Source of the DNA: Chitinophaga sp. sic0106
GTDB taxonomy: Bacteria; Bacteroidota; Bacteroidia; Chitinophagales; Chitinophagaceae
NCBI RefSeq assembly: GCF_019219075.1
Contig: NZ_JAHUWJ010000001.1
Span: 1 to 64,000, forward strand
DNA length: 64,000 nt
Direction of reading: 5' to 3'
The notes beneath the pieces are model-generated. The model worked only from the letters and a program-made list of their open reading frames with translations. It did not search any database and was not told the origin of the DNA. Below are positions 43,815 to 52,562 of this stretch, piece by piece. Position 1 is the stretch's first letter; each line of letters starts with the position of its first letter. The position numbers and the translations under genes were made by a program.

Positions 43815-44249
43815 ATGGGCACCAAACAACAAATAACAGAAAAAATCACGGCGCTGCTGAAGGATAGTAAGCTGAGTGTAACAGATACCCGGATGAAAAT
43901 CCTGGAGCTGTTCATGAAAAGCAACGGCGCGCTGGAACATAGCGATATTGAAACGCAGGCAGGGCAGTCTTTTGACAGAGTAACGGTGTACCGTACCCTG
44001 CAAACTTTCCTGGATAAAGGAATAATTCATAAAATTCCAACAACTGACACGTCTGTGCGTTATGCAGTATGTAAATCGGAATGTTCAGAACATGATCACC
44101 ATGATCATCATGTGCATTTCAAATGTGAAAGTTGCGGCACTACCACGTGTCTGGATGAAACCAACATACCTGAGATCAGCTTACCAAAGGGCTATGCGAT
44201 GCATAATGTGGAAGTAGTGGTGAGTGGGGTTTGCAAAACCTGTAAGTAA
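43815..44249 (+). CDS. Fur-family metalloregulator, Zur-like
   Basis: A 144-residue repressor. The winged helix (about 15-85) has TDTRMKILELF and FDRVTVYRTLQTFLDKGIIHK. The dimerisation domain carries the structural zinc cysteines CESCG (about 112-116) and CKTC at the C-terminus, and a His-rich metal-sensing stretch (SEHDHHDHHVHF). The context (COG0523, MerC-like, TonB receptor) favours zinc over iron. It may bind the palindrome at 43046. Confidence 0.88.
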   Translation: MGTKQQITEKITALLKDSKLSVTDTRMKILELFMKSNGALEHSDIETQAGQSFDRVTVYRTLQTFLDKGIIHKIPTTDTSVRYAVCKSECSEHDHHDHHVHFKCESCGTTTCLDETNIPEISLPKGYAMHNVEVVVSGVCKTCK

Positions 44250-44285
44250 CCAGATACGTTTAAGATATTAGTTTGTTTGTGAAAT

Positions 44286-44310
44286 AAGCCGGTCCACGTG
44301 GGACCGGCTT
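44286..44310. terminator. Bidirectional terminator between fur-like and M3 peptidase genes
   Basis: A 10-bp stem AAGCCGGTCC / GGACCGGCTT around ACGTG, between convergent genes. Short T-rich stretches follow on both sides. Confidence 0.8.
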
Positions 44311-44316
44311 TCCTAT

Positions 44317-46038
44317 TTAAAGTTTATCCATTTCCTGTTTTACGAAATCTGCCAGGTCTTTTACATAGGCCGGGGAGAAGTCGAATTTAATTCCGGCAGC
44401 TTTATAGAGCTCCGGCAGTGTTTTGGTGCCACCGAGACTTAATGCCGCCACGTAATTATCCAGTGCCTGCTGCGGATTTTCCTTGTATTGTTTCCACATG
44501 GCGATGGCGCCCAGCTGAGCGATACCGTATTCGATATAGTAGAAAGGCACTTCGAAGAGGTGCAGCTGGCGTTGCCATGCAGTAGCGCGGAATTCTTCCA
44601 AACCACTCCAATTCACAATGTTAGGTGAAAACTCGTCCTGGATCTCGTTCCATTTAGCGGTACGTTCTGCCACAGTATGGTTCGGGTGTTCGTATACCCA
44701 GTGCTGGAATTTATCGATGATGGCGATCCATGGGAAGATGGTGATAGAACGTTCCAGTTGCTGGCGTTTTGCACGGCGGAGTTCTTCTTCGTTATCAAAG
44801 AAAATATGCCAGTGATCCATGGTAAACAGTTCCATACTCATGCTGGCTACTTCAGCGATTTCCATCGGATATTCCTTGAAAGCCGCCAGTGGCAGGTTGT
44901 GCGCCAGGAAGGAATGCACCGCGTGCCCACCTTCATGTACCATGGTGGTAAGGTCGCGCATTTGGCCGGCCGCATTCATGAAAATAAAGGGCACACCGGT
45001 TTCGGCGAGTGGGCAGTTGTAACCGCCTGGTGCTTTGCCTTTGCGACTTTCGAGGTCGAGGTGTTTCATTTGCTTCATTACCCGCAGGCAATTACCAAAG
45101 AAAGGTCCGAGCTCATCGAAAGTCTTAGTGGCTTTATCCACCAGTTCATCGCCGGTATGAAAAGGCTCCAGTGGTTTTATCCCATCCGGCTCTGCATCGG
45201 TATCCCATGGGCGGAGGGTATCCAGTTCCAGCTTTTGGCGCTGGTGTTCGAGGATATCTTTTACCAGTGGCACGATATGCGATTTAACGGCATCGTGAAA
45301 CTGGAAGCAATCTTCCTTGGTATAGTCGAAGCGACCGAGTTCAACGAATTTATAATCGCGGTAGTTGGCGTAGCCGGCGTTTTTAGCTACCTGGTCACGT
45401 TTGCCAACGAGTTCGGTGTAGAGTTTATCGAGTGCTTCGCGGTCCTGCAGACGTCGTTCGCCGGTTTTCAGGAATACTTCTTCGCGGAGGGCTCTGTCGC
45501 TGCTTTGCAGGAATTTAGCCGCCTGTTGCAGCGTATATTCCTGACCGTTAACGGTTACGGTTTGTTTGCCGGAGATGGCGCCGTATTGTTGTGCGGTAAC
45601 GCTGAGTTCAGCGTGCAGCGGGATATTCTCTTCGCGGAAGAGTTTCACCTGCTTATCCACGTTGCGGAGATATGTTTTATACAGGTCCTGGTCCAGATCT
45701 TTCAGGAAAGGGCTGGCCAGCAGTTTTTTATTGACGGCGTCCGCATAGGGCTGCATTTTGGGTTGTATTTCCATGCAGAAGAATGCGAATGCTTCCTCGA
45801 GTGATTTATCGGTGGTATCACATGTCATGCGGATCTGGCGCCAGCAGGCGTCTTCACTGATCACAGCTTCGAGTTCATTAATATCTTTGAGCCATTTTTC
45901 CAGTTCGGCTACGTTATTGAGGGGGCGTTGCTGCAGTTCATCGTAGTAGGGCTGCAGGGCTTCCCAGGTGGTCACTTTAAAATCTTCAGGAAGAAGGTGA
46001 CGGGGTGTTTTCTTTATATCTGCGCTTAAATTCTTCAT
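44317..46038 (-). CDS. M3 family oligoendopeptidase (PepF-like)
   Basis: A 573-residue cytoplasmic zinc metallopeptidase that degrades short peptides. The zinc motif HEGGH is at about residue 366 (MVHEGGHAVHSFL), and the third ligand Glu is about 25 residues later in EIAEVASMSMELF. The helical N-terminal lid and length match M3B oligoendopeptidase F. No signal peptide is present. Confidence 0.92.
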   Translation of the reverse strand: MKNLSADIKKTPRHLLPEDFKVTTWEALQPYYDELQQRPLNNVAELEKWLKDINELEAVISEDACWRQIRMTCDTTDKSLEEAFAFFCMEIQPKMQPYADAVNKKLLASPFLKDLDQDLYKTYLRNVDKQVKLFREENIPLHAELSVTAQQYGAISGKQTVTVNGQEYTLQQAAKFLQSSDRALREEVFLKTGERRLQDREALDKLYTELVGKRDQVAKNAGYANYRDYKFVELGRFDYTKEDCFQFHDAVKSHIVPLVKDILEHQRQKLELDTLRPWDTDAEPDGIKPLEPFHTGDELVDKATKTFDELGPFFGNCLRVMKQMKHLDLESRKGKAPGGYNCPLAETGVPFIFMNAAGQMRDLTTMVHEGGHAVHSFLAHNLPLAAFKEYPMEIAEVASMSMELFTMDHWHIFFDNEEELRRAKRQQLERSITIFPWIAIIDKFQHWVYEHPNHTVAERTAKWNEIQDEFSPNIVNWSGLEEFRATAWQRQLHLFEVPFYYIEYGIAQLGAIAMWKQYKENPQQALDNYVAALSLGGTKTLPELYKAAGIKFDFSPAYVKDLADFVKQEMDKL

Positions 46039-46054
46039 CTTACTAAAATAAAAA

Positions 46055-46084
46055 ATTCCAGGCTTCCCGAGGGCAGCCTGGAAT
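46055..46084 (-). terminator. Terminator of the DUF5606 gene
   Basis: A 10-bp stem ATTCCAGGCT / AGCCTGGAAT followed on the minus strand by TTTTTTATTTTA. It lies between the DUF5606 stop and the M3 peptidase start. Confidence 0.88.
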
Positions 46085-46108
46085 AATAGTTATGTTAAAA
46101 TCCGGAGA

Positions 46109-46780
46109 TTACTCTTCGGTTTTCTTTTTGCGTGGTTTAGCAGCTTTTTTAGGTTCTTCACCTTCAGCGGCGTCTTCTTTCTTAGCTTTCGCAGCTTTTT
46201 TAGGTTTTTCTTCACCTTCCGCCTCTTCGCCTTCTGCTTTAGCAGCTTTTTTAGCGCGAGGTTTTTTAGGTTTTTCCTCTTCGGCTACTTCGGTAGCTTC
46301 AGCAGGTGCAGCTGCGGCTGCTTTAGCTTTTTTCTCCTTTACCGGAGCTGCTTCAGCTTCTTCAGCCTCTGCTTCTTCTTCAGCCAGTATTTCTTCAAAT
46401 TTCAACAGGTCATTGGCTTTCAGTATGGTAAACCATTTAACCATTTTTTTCATATCGCTCACATATACTCTTTCTTCATCGAAGTCAGGGTATACATTCT
46501 TGAAATAGGCTTTGATAGTATTGTTATCAGCTTTCGCATCCAGTGGAGGGAAGGCTGCAGCTTTTTCGTCCATCGCTTTGAAAACTTCTGCCAGGTTTAC
46601 GTTTTCGCCGGTGGTAAAAACTTCAATACTTTCCAGTGGAGTAAAATTATGCACACGGGAAGACACAAACCTAGTGCTTTTATCTTCCAGTGACCTAACG
46701 ATGGCGCCATCTTGTTTGCTGGCCATTAACTGAAACAAACCGCCCAATCCGGTTACTGCAACAATTTCTCTGTACTGCAT
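46109..46780 (-). CDS. DUF5606 protein with long Lys/Ala/Glu-rich tail
   Basis: A 223-residue protein when started at the ATG at 46780, which begins MQYREIVAVTGLGGLFQ as in homologues; an in-frame ATG at 46837 lies upstream of the promoter box at 46801. The folded DUF5606 part covers about 1-130 and has an SH3-like look. The last 90 residues are almost only Ala, Lys, Glu and Pro with repeating KPKKAAKAKK-type units, resembling histone-H1-like tails and suggesting nucleic-acid binding (inference). The function of the family is unknown. Confidence 0.82.
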   Translation of the reverse strand: MQYREIVAVTGLGGLFQLMASKQDGAIVRSLEDKSTRFVSSRVHNFTPLESIEVFTTGENVNLAEVFKAMDEKAAAFPPLDAKADNNTIKAYFKNVYPDFDEERVYVSDMKKMVKWFTILKANDLLKFEEILAEEEAEAEEAEAAPVKEKKAKAAAAAPAEATEVAEEEKPKKPRAKKAAKAEGEEAEGEEKPKKAAKAKKEDAAEGEEPKKAAKPRKKKTEE

Positions 46781-46800
46781 GTTCAAATTTTTAGGAAGCG

Positions 46801-46808
46801 CAAATATA
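46801..46808 (-). promoter_or_regulatory. -7 promoter box of the DUF5606 gene
   Basis: TATATTTG on the minus strand, 20 bases before the ATG at 46780. It supports the shorter start. Confidence 0.5.
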
Positions 46809-46874
46809 AATAATTCTAATAGATTGCCCGCTGACAAATTTACCGTTGAGTGGTATCGCTGTCAGTAGGCCTTA

Positions 46875-48599
46875 TTAATGAAAATTTCTGGCCATAACTA
46901 CCGGTTCTTTCCAACGCCGGGTTTGACCTTTGAGGTTAAATATTTCGATTAAAAATATATAAACACCTGCCGGCAAAAGTACTTTTTTTTCATCACATCC
47001 GTCCCAGGTCCAGGAGGCACTGCCGGACAGCAGTGTATTCCTTGCCAGGGTGCGTATAGGCCTGCCTGTTATATCGTATACGCTGACGGTCCCCATCCAC
47101 TGCTGCTTTCCCAGGTCAAGACTACATTTTGCCACCTGGCTCCCGCTGGCTGATTCCGGGGTAAAAAAAGGTGTTAAGATGCTGAAATTAAGTGCTTCGG
47201 AGCTACCCGCGGGTACTTCTTTGATCCATCCGGGGGTGGCAAACCCGTCGTTGGAGGGGGTGGAAGTCCAGTTTTCCGCTGTGGCTGCCGGGCGCTCAAA
47301 ACTAATTCTTGCCAGTGAGATCCCTTCGCCGTCGTTTAATAAGCGGAAATGCCAGTCGGCATTATAGCTCACGAGGTCCTGTATCATGGTATCTGCGGTC
47401 AATAGCAGCTGACCGCCTGCCACGTAGGTGGCAGGCATATTTATTTCCTGTATGCCCCGGGGCTTGGTACAGCCGTACCTGTGGCAGAGTGCCATGGCGT
47501 TGGAGGTAAAAGCCAGGCACTGGCCTGGTAAAAGTATACGGTGATCGTTACTCAGCCTTTTTCCGGGATCTGCTGTAGCATCTCCCCGTATATTTTTAAA
47601 AACAAGCTGCTGGAGGTCTACTGCATGCCCGCCTGTATTTACAATTTCTATAAACCCGGAAATATCCTTTGCCGGGTCAAAGAGGATTTCACTGAACAGC
47701 ACCTGTTGCCTGCCTGCGGGTGCTGGAATGGCCAGTGGTAGTGCTGTGTTTTGGAGACTTTCCATGCCGGTACAGCTAATCAAGTTTTTTGTATGGAGAT
47801 GATATTTTTCTTCTGGCCGCATTGGCATCTCCCAGGATATTAAAATACTGGTGAAAAATGGCGGTATAACAGTTACGCTACTGGGCCTGAGCAGCCTGCC
47901 GGTGCTCGTTTCAGTCAGTTCATAATTAGTGGTGGTGGCGGCTGAATTACTATCCAGTGGCAGGGCGAATACCAGGCGGGTATGATTACTGTCAGGTATG
48001 GAGCTATATAACAGGTCAGGGCGAAGCTGTTCGTCCCAGTCAGCCGCAGCTGCATTCAGGTTGCCCGGCGTACCTCCTGCATCCGCGGTACTGGCTCTCC
48101 AGTTGGATTTGCCGGCACAGGGGATGGCATCGTTCACCATTTCCAGGCTGTAACCACCGTCATCTTTTGCGGGATGGCCATACCAGCTACGGTTATACGA
48201 AACTGCGTGTATCACCTCCCGTTGAGGGGAGTATAATACGATAGTCCCTGTATCGTCCGCGATGGCTGGCCATCGGGAAACAACGATCGTGTTGGCATGC
48301 AGAAAGCTGTCTACCCCCGCCTGCGGGCATAGCAATCCCAGGCCCTGAGGTGGTAATGTTACTGCTGGCAATGATATCTCCCGGTTATTTACCTTTAGTA
48401 TACATCCTTGCAAATTGATTACTTCATTGGTGCGGTTCAGGACCTCCAGGTATTCAATAGGCGGAAGTCCCTTAGCTGGCGTGGGTTTGGCCATGATTTC
48501 GTGAATCACTACCTCATGAATTTTGGGAGATGAAGTATCAGCGGAAATTAACAGCACCGCATGCATGACTAATGCATGACAAACAAGGGTTAAAAACAT
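46875..48599 (-). CDS. Secreted lamin-tail-domain protein with FlgD-like C-terminus
   Basis: A 574-residue exported protein. A signal-like hydrophobic start (1-20) is followed by two lamin-tail domains (about 28-140 beginning VIHEIMAKP, and about 310-420 beginning LFSEILFDP) with a strand-rich middle region. The last 90 residues (VSVYDITGRPIRTLARN... WDGCDEKKVLLPAGVYIFLIEI) look like the FlgD-Ig/type IX sorting type of C-terminus, so export by the type IX system is likely. The role is unknown; lamin-tail domains in bacteria occur in surface and nuclease-associated proteins. Confidence 0.78.
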   Translation of the reverse strand: MFLTLVCHALVMHAVLLISADTSSPKIHEVVIHEIMAKPTPAKGLPPIEYLEVLNRTNEVINLQGCILKVNNREISLPAVTLPPQGLGLLCPQAGVDSFLHANTIVVSRWPAIADDTGTIVLYSPQREVIHAVSYNRSWYGHPAKDDGGYSLEMVNDAIPCAGKSNWRASTADAGGTPGNLNAAAADWDEQLRPDLLYSSIPDSNHTRLVFALPLDSNSAATTTNYELTETSTGRLLRPSSVTVIPPFFTSILISWEMPMRPEEKYHLHTKNLISCTGMESLQNTALPLAIPAPAGRQQVLFSEILFDPAKDISGFIEIVNTGGHAVDLQQLVFKNIRGDATADPGKRLSNDHRILLPGQCLAFTSNAMALCHRYGCTKPRGIQEINMPATYVAGGQLLLTADTMIQDLVSYNADWHFRLLNDGEGISLARISFERPAATAENWTSTPSNDGFATPGWIKEVPAGSSEALNFSILTPFFTPESASGSQVAKCSLDLGKQQWMGTVSVYDITGRPIRTLARNTLLSGSASWTWDGCDEKKVLLPAGVYIFLIEIFNLKGQTRRWKEPVVMARNFH

Positions 48600-48715
48600 A
48601 ATAAATACTTTTAAAGAGCGTATAAAATTAGGTGGGATTCCAGGTCTATTCCTTTAGCGGATGTTAACGCCTGATAAAAACATGACAGAGATTATGAAAA
48701 GAGCCAGCGATATAT

Positions 48716-48723
48716 TAATTTTG
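48716..48723 (+). promoter_or_regulatory. -7 promoter box of asd
   Basis: TAATTTTG matches TAnnTTTG, 31 bases before the asd ATG. Confidence 0.5.
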
Positions 48724-48753
48724 ACCTTCCTAAAAATTAAAATGTAAAATAAA

Positions 48754-49743
48754 ATGAAAGTTGCCGTAGTAGGAGCTACCGGACTGGTAGGCTCAAAAAT
48801 GTTACAAGTGTTGACAGAAAGGAATTTCCCTGTCACAGAATTGATTCCAGTGGCTTCTGAGAAGTCAGTAGGTAAGGAAGTAACATTTAAGGGCAAGGGC
48901 TATAAGGTGGTTAGTGCAGATACGGCAATTGCCATGAAACCAAATGTAGCTATCTTCTCTGCCGGCGGTAGCACTTCCCTGAAGTGGGCTCCTAAGTTCG
49001 CTGCAGCAGGTATCACTGTAATCGACAACTCCAGTGCCTGGAGAATGGACCCTAGCAAAAAGCTGGTGGTACCTGAAGTTAATGGTGATGCGCTGACTCC
49101 GGAGGACAAAATCATTGCCAACCCTAACTGCTCTACCATTCAGATGGTACTGGTGTTAAAGCCACTGCACGAGCAATATAAAATTAAGAGAGTAGTAGTT
49201 TCTACTTATCAGTCAGTAACCGGTACCGGCGTTAAAGCGGTAAACCAGTTAATGAACGAAAGACAGGGTGTACAGGGCGAAATGGCTTATGCTTACCCTA
49301 TTGACCTGAACGTAATTCCTCAGATCGACGTATTTCTCGATAACGGCTATACGAAAGAGGAAATGAAAATGACCAACGAAACCAAAAAGATCATGGGCGA
49401 CGACCAGATCCAGGTAACGGCTACCACTGTACGAATTCCGGTGATGGGCGGTCATAGTGAAGCGGTAAATATCGAGTTTGATAAGGAATACGAATTGGCA
49501 GACATCCGTACACTCCTGGCGAAAACGCCTGGTGTGATTGTGGTTGACAATCCTTCCAAAGCGGAATATCCAATGCCTAAGGACGCGCATGACAAAGACG
49601 AGGTTTTTGTAGGCCGCATCCGCAGGGATGAAACCCAGCCTAAAACCGTAAACATGTGGATAGTAGCGGATAACCTGAGAAAAGGTGCTGCCACTAACGC
49701 CGTGCAGATTGCTGAGTTCCTGATGGCTAAGAACTGGTTATAA
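48754..49743 (+). CDS. asd: Aspartate-semialdehyde dehydrogenase
   Basis: A 329-residue NADPH-dependent enzyme making aspartate semialdehyde for Lys/diaminopimelate, Thr and Met synthesis. The Rossmann start is VAVVGATGLVGSKM, the nucleophilic Cys is in NPNCSTIQMV (about residue 129), the catalytic His lies in MGGHSEAVNIEF, and a conserved RIRRD block lies near the C-terminus. The gene is monocistronic, with its own promoter box and a strong terminator. Confidence 0.97.
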   Translation: MKVAVVGATGLVGSKMLQVLTERNFPVTELIPVASEKSVGKEVTFKGKGYKVVSADTAIAMKPNVAIFSAGGSTSLKWAPKFAAAGITVIDNSSAWRMDPSKKLVVPEVNGDALTPEDKIIANPNCSTIQMVLVLKPLHEQYKIKRVVVSTYQSVTGTGVKAVNQLMNERQGVQGEMAYAYPIDLNVIPQIDVFLDNGYTKEEMKMTNETKKIMGDDQIQVTATTVRIPVMGGHSEAVNIEFDKEYELADIRTLLAKTPGVIVVDNPSKAEYPMPKDAHDKDEVFVGRIRRDETQPKTVNMWIVADNLRKGAATNAVQIAEFLMAKNWL

Positions 49744-49832
49744 TCATACTGTCGTGCTATGCAATACCTGTAATATCATAGCAGTGGCATAGTATCGGTA
49801 ACGGATAAACGAAGTTTAATCTGTAACATATT

Positions 49833-49864
49833 AAAAGCAAGCGAATTATCGCTTGCTTTTTTTT
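49833..49864 (+). terminator. Terminator of asd
   Basis: An 11-bp stem AAAAGCAAGCG / CGCTTGCTTTT with a 6-base loop, then a T-tract of eight. Confidence 0.92.
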
Positions 49865-49882
49865 ATCCTTTTTATAATAACA

Positions 49883-49890
49883 TAACTTTG
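49883..49890 (+). promoter_or_regulatory. -7 promoter box upstream of the 83-residue gene
   Basis: TAACTTTG matches TAnnTTTG. It would give a long leader of about 155 bases before the ATG at 50051. Confidence 0.4.
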
Positions 49891-50050
49891 TACGGGTAAA
49901 AATTACACGGAAGTAGTATTGATTTGTGGTAGATAAAATTCAATTTTGGTATTAATAATCCTATGCCAGCTAAACTGATTCTGAGTAGTCCGATTTTAGA
50001 GCGCGAGTGAACTTTTTCGCTATTGTCTAACGAAAACACCCTTAAGTCCT

Positions 50051-50302
50051 ATGAAAACCAACACCAATCGTGAGCTTTTGTTAATGCACAAGTTTACCGA
50101 AGAGTGGAGCACTAACTTTTCCTCCCAGGTATCCAGGATCATGAACATTGTTGATCAGCAGGATACATTGGATGGCATTATTCCAATTATAGAAGTGGCT
50201 AATGTTTACAATCAGAAATTTGCACACACCAGAACTGACAAGGAAGAGCTCCTGAAAAACAGGAAGGCACGACCTTTTGAGTTCCTTATCCACAAAAACT
50301 AA
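50051..50302 (+). CDS. Small conserved-looking protein of unknown function
   Basis: An 83-residue soluble, mostly helical protein with no signal peptide, no Cys and no motif I recognise. Segments such as NRELLLMHKFTEEWSTNFSSQVSRIMNIVDQ are amphipathic. Its coding quality, a promoter box upstream and its own gap on both sides argue for a real gene. It is convergent with the DUF2461 gene. Confidence 0.6.
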   Translation: MKTNTNRELLLMHKFTEEWSTNFSSQVSRIMNIVDQQDTLDGIIPIIEVANVYNQKFAHTRTDKEELLKNRKARPFEFLIHKN

Positions 50303-50348
50303 AGTGATTAATGACTTGCTGAATTTTACTTAATTAAACCGGGCGGGA

Positions 50349-51008
50349 TCAATCCATAGCCCGGTTAATAAACTGCAGCAGGGGTTGCATCAGGGAAAAT
50401 GTTTTGAGTATATCTCTCACGAGAGCGGGCTGTACTACGGCATCATCCGGAAGGGAACGGGTAACTACCAGGCTCTTGAGCCGGAGATAGGCGATAGCCG
50501 GATTATCCGGCTGATAGCCCTGCGGTGCTGTTTTCAGGGATTCTCCTTCTATCTTCCCAAAATGTTTAATAAACTCTTTGTTGGAAATGATACTTTCGAA
50601 TTCTTCGAAATTGTAATCTATTTCCTGTCTGACCTTTTTCAGTACCGGAGCGGGAGGCATCCAGAGGCCGCCCCCGGCAAAACTATTCCCTCCGGGTTCC
50701 AGGTGAAAATAATATCCTGCCAGCGGGGATTTTTTCCCACCCTGCTGAAAAGCAGCGCCCATATTGGTCTTATAAGGAGTCTTATCCTTTGAGAACCTTA
50801 CATCTTTATATATCCTGAACACACAATCCTTCACCTGCAGGCCTGCCACGGTGGGGTCCTGTTTTTGCACCCCATCAATCACCTGTTGTACCAGTGTTTC
50901 AAAGTCATCTTTGGCAGTTTCGTATTCCTGGCGGTGATCGTCAAACCAGGGTTTGGTATTATGTTGCTTTAGCGTCCGCAGAAACTTTAACGTGGAAGAC
51001 TGTAACAT
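50349..51008 (-). CDS. DUF2461 family protein
   Basis: A 219-residue soluble protein matching the DUF2461 (TIGR02453) family: LKFLRTLKQHNTKPWFDDHR at the start, FRIYKDVRFSKDKTPYKTNMGA near 65-85 and GYYFHLEPGGNSFAGGG near 100. Members are widespread and of unknown function. No operon partner is obvious. Confidence 0.9.
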   Translation of the reverse strand: MLQSSTLKFLRTLKQHNTKPWFDDHRQEYETAKDDFETLVQQVIDGVQKQDPTVAGLQVKDCVFRIYKDVRFSKDKTPYKTNMGAAFQQGGKKSPLAGYYFHLEPGGNSFAGGGLWMPPAPVLKKVRQEIDYNFEEFESIISNKEFIKHFGKIEGESLKTAPQGYQPDNPAIAYLRLKSLVVTRSLPDDAVVQPALVRDILKTFSLMQPLLQFINRAMD

Positions 51009-51157
51009 TATCTGGAATTATTTTTCCCAAGATAGTAATTGTTACGAAGAAGTGCATCCCGTTCCGGCAGCTAATGGGGAAACCCTGCAGGCGCGGAGGG
51101 CACCCACAGGGTTAATTCTCATAAAGCAATAAGCGGTGTTGTAATCCTTCTCAGGCG

Positions 51158-52243
51158 TTAAAAATGGTATGTTGCAGCAAATAATACGTTAGCGGTAGAG
51201 GTGGTGGCGGCACCATCCTTTTTACTGAACAGGTCCACAGAAGACTTGTCCAGTCTGAATTCAGGGATCAAAGTAAGGTTTCCTATCTTATAGTTAAATG
51301 ACAGGGTACCGGCTACTATATTTCCCCCTTCGGGAGATGCAGCATATACTTTGAGCGCGTCTTTGTCACTGAAATATTCACCCCTGATCGTCAGGCCGAA
51401 TTTGTCAGTAAAATCGGCATTAATGTACAGGGCAGATCCCCACCAATTAGCACTGGCGTTGGCTTCACCTTTTATTTTGGTATCCAGGTAGGTGCTGTAG
51501 GTACCGTTATAGCCCAGGCCGAACTTTTCTGTCACCTGGTAGGTCGCTACCACGTCTACCTGGTGATTCTGTATGCCACTGGTATCTTTTCCTTCGAGGT
51601 AGTTGAGGTATAACTTAACGGGTGTTTCTGCAGGTGCCCAACCCAGCTGTGCACCTATATATTTATGACTGTTTAATGAAACTGATTTCAGATCGGTTGG
51701 GTTAAAAACGCCTACCATCGCGGAGAGGGAAGAACTTAAAGCAATATCAGCCTTCACGCCCGTATTGAAGAAGGGACCATAGCTGAACATATAACTCATG
51801 CTATAGTTCCTGTTGAGATAAGCATCTACCAGTTCATAGCCTACGTGTGTGGCGTAGCTACCAAGGCTTAATTTAATTTTATCAGTTACCTGATAGGATA
51901 CATACAATTGCTTGATGGCCATTGATAAGCCATTAGCAGAACCGGGTACGTCATTGTAGGAGAATTCTCCGGCACGTCTGCCAAAACCGAGGTCGGCTAC
52001 GATACTTCCTTTTTTGAAGCTGTGCTCTGCTTTCAGCGATACCATTCCCAATTCGAAAGAATTGTGGGAGTTGGTAAAGCTGGTTTTATTATCCGTATTG
52101 TTACCGTTCAGGTTGTACTTATAGTATACATCCGCGGAACCGGACAATTTAAAAGCAGGGACGGTGGTTGTATCTGTCGATGTTTGTGCAGATGCAGACA
52201 ATAAGCTGCCAGTCGCGAATAAGGTGGTAAGCATTCGTTTCAT
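51158..52243 (-). CDS. Outer-membrane porin-like beta-barrel protein
   Basis: A 361-residue outer-membrane protein: signal peptide (1-19, ending SASA), mature start with FKLSGSADVYYKYNL and regular amphipathic strands through to the C-terminal VLFAATYHF, whose last Phe is the typical barrel end. It resembles the putative beta-barrel porin-2 (BBP2) group. It lies on the same strand 319 bases downstream of the ammonium transporter gene, separated by a long hairpin, so it may be the outer-membrane route linked to ammonium or nitrogen uptake (inference). Confidence 0.8.
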   Translation of the reverse strand: MKRMLTTLFATGSLLSASAQTSTDTTTVPAFKLSGSADVYYKYNLNGNNTDNKTSFTNSHNSFELGMVSLKAEHSFKKGSIVADLGFGRRAGEFSYNDVPGSANGLSMAIKQLYVSYQVTDKIKLSLGSYATHVGYELVDAYLNRNYSMSYMFSYGPFFNTGVKADIALSSSLSAMVGVFNPTDLKSVSLNSHKYIGAQLGWAPAETPVKLYLNYLEGKDTSGIQNHQVDVVATYQVTEKFGLGYNGTYSTYLDTKIKGEANASANWWGSALYINADFTDKFGLTIRGEYFSDKDALKVYAASPEGGNIVAGTLSFNYKIGNLTLIPEFRLDKSSVDLFSKKDGAATTSTANVLFAATYHF

Positions 52244-52562
52244 TTACGTATGAATTTGGTTGATAAAATGGTAAGACGTATATGCTGCCTTTTCTGCGTT
52301 GTTTTGGGGTGCGTGCGTACTTTACGGCGGGTTCAGGTAAACTTCTACATACTCAATAAGTAACGTGCATGCGATAGCTAGTTAGGAACGGATAGTTAAC
52401 GAAGCCGCTTTCAGGCAGTTCCACCGTAGTCGGCTTCCTGCGTTAACTATCCATTCCAGGGTCTTCTAACGTATTCGAATAAACGAACAGTTATTAATAC
52501 AGTTGATAAAGGTCCAGATCAAAGAACTTTAATTCATTTGCTATGTTAAGGGGGCGCGTCGT
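52244..52562. other. Gap between amt and the porin gene
   Basis: The 319-base gap holds one notable structure, the hairpin at 52385-52457. The remaining sequence has no coding signal, and no TAnnTTTG box was found close to the porin start. Confidence 0.5.
52385..52457 (-). other. Long hairpin between amt and porin genes
   Basis: A 17-bp arm GGAACGGATAGTTAACG (one G-T pair) followed by AAGCCG pairs with CGGCTT and the complement on the other side (52431-52457), with a 4-base bulge and a 23-base loop. There is no T-tract on the minus strand, so it is not a plain intrinsic terminator. It could be an RNA processing or control site between the two genes. Confidence 0.55.

Larger units (their letters stand above)
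49744..50050. other. Intergenic region after asd
   Basis: These 307 bases hold the asd terminator (49833-49864) and a promoter box at 49883-49890 for the next small gene. The rest shows no coding sequence. Confidence 0.55.

Noticed and set aside
44677-45804. 375-codon plus-strand ORF opposite the M3 peptidase gene
   Set aside because: Antisense shadow of a well-supported peptidase gene, with no recognisable family.
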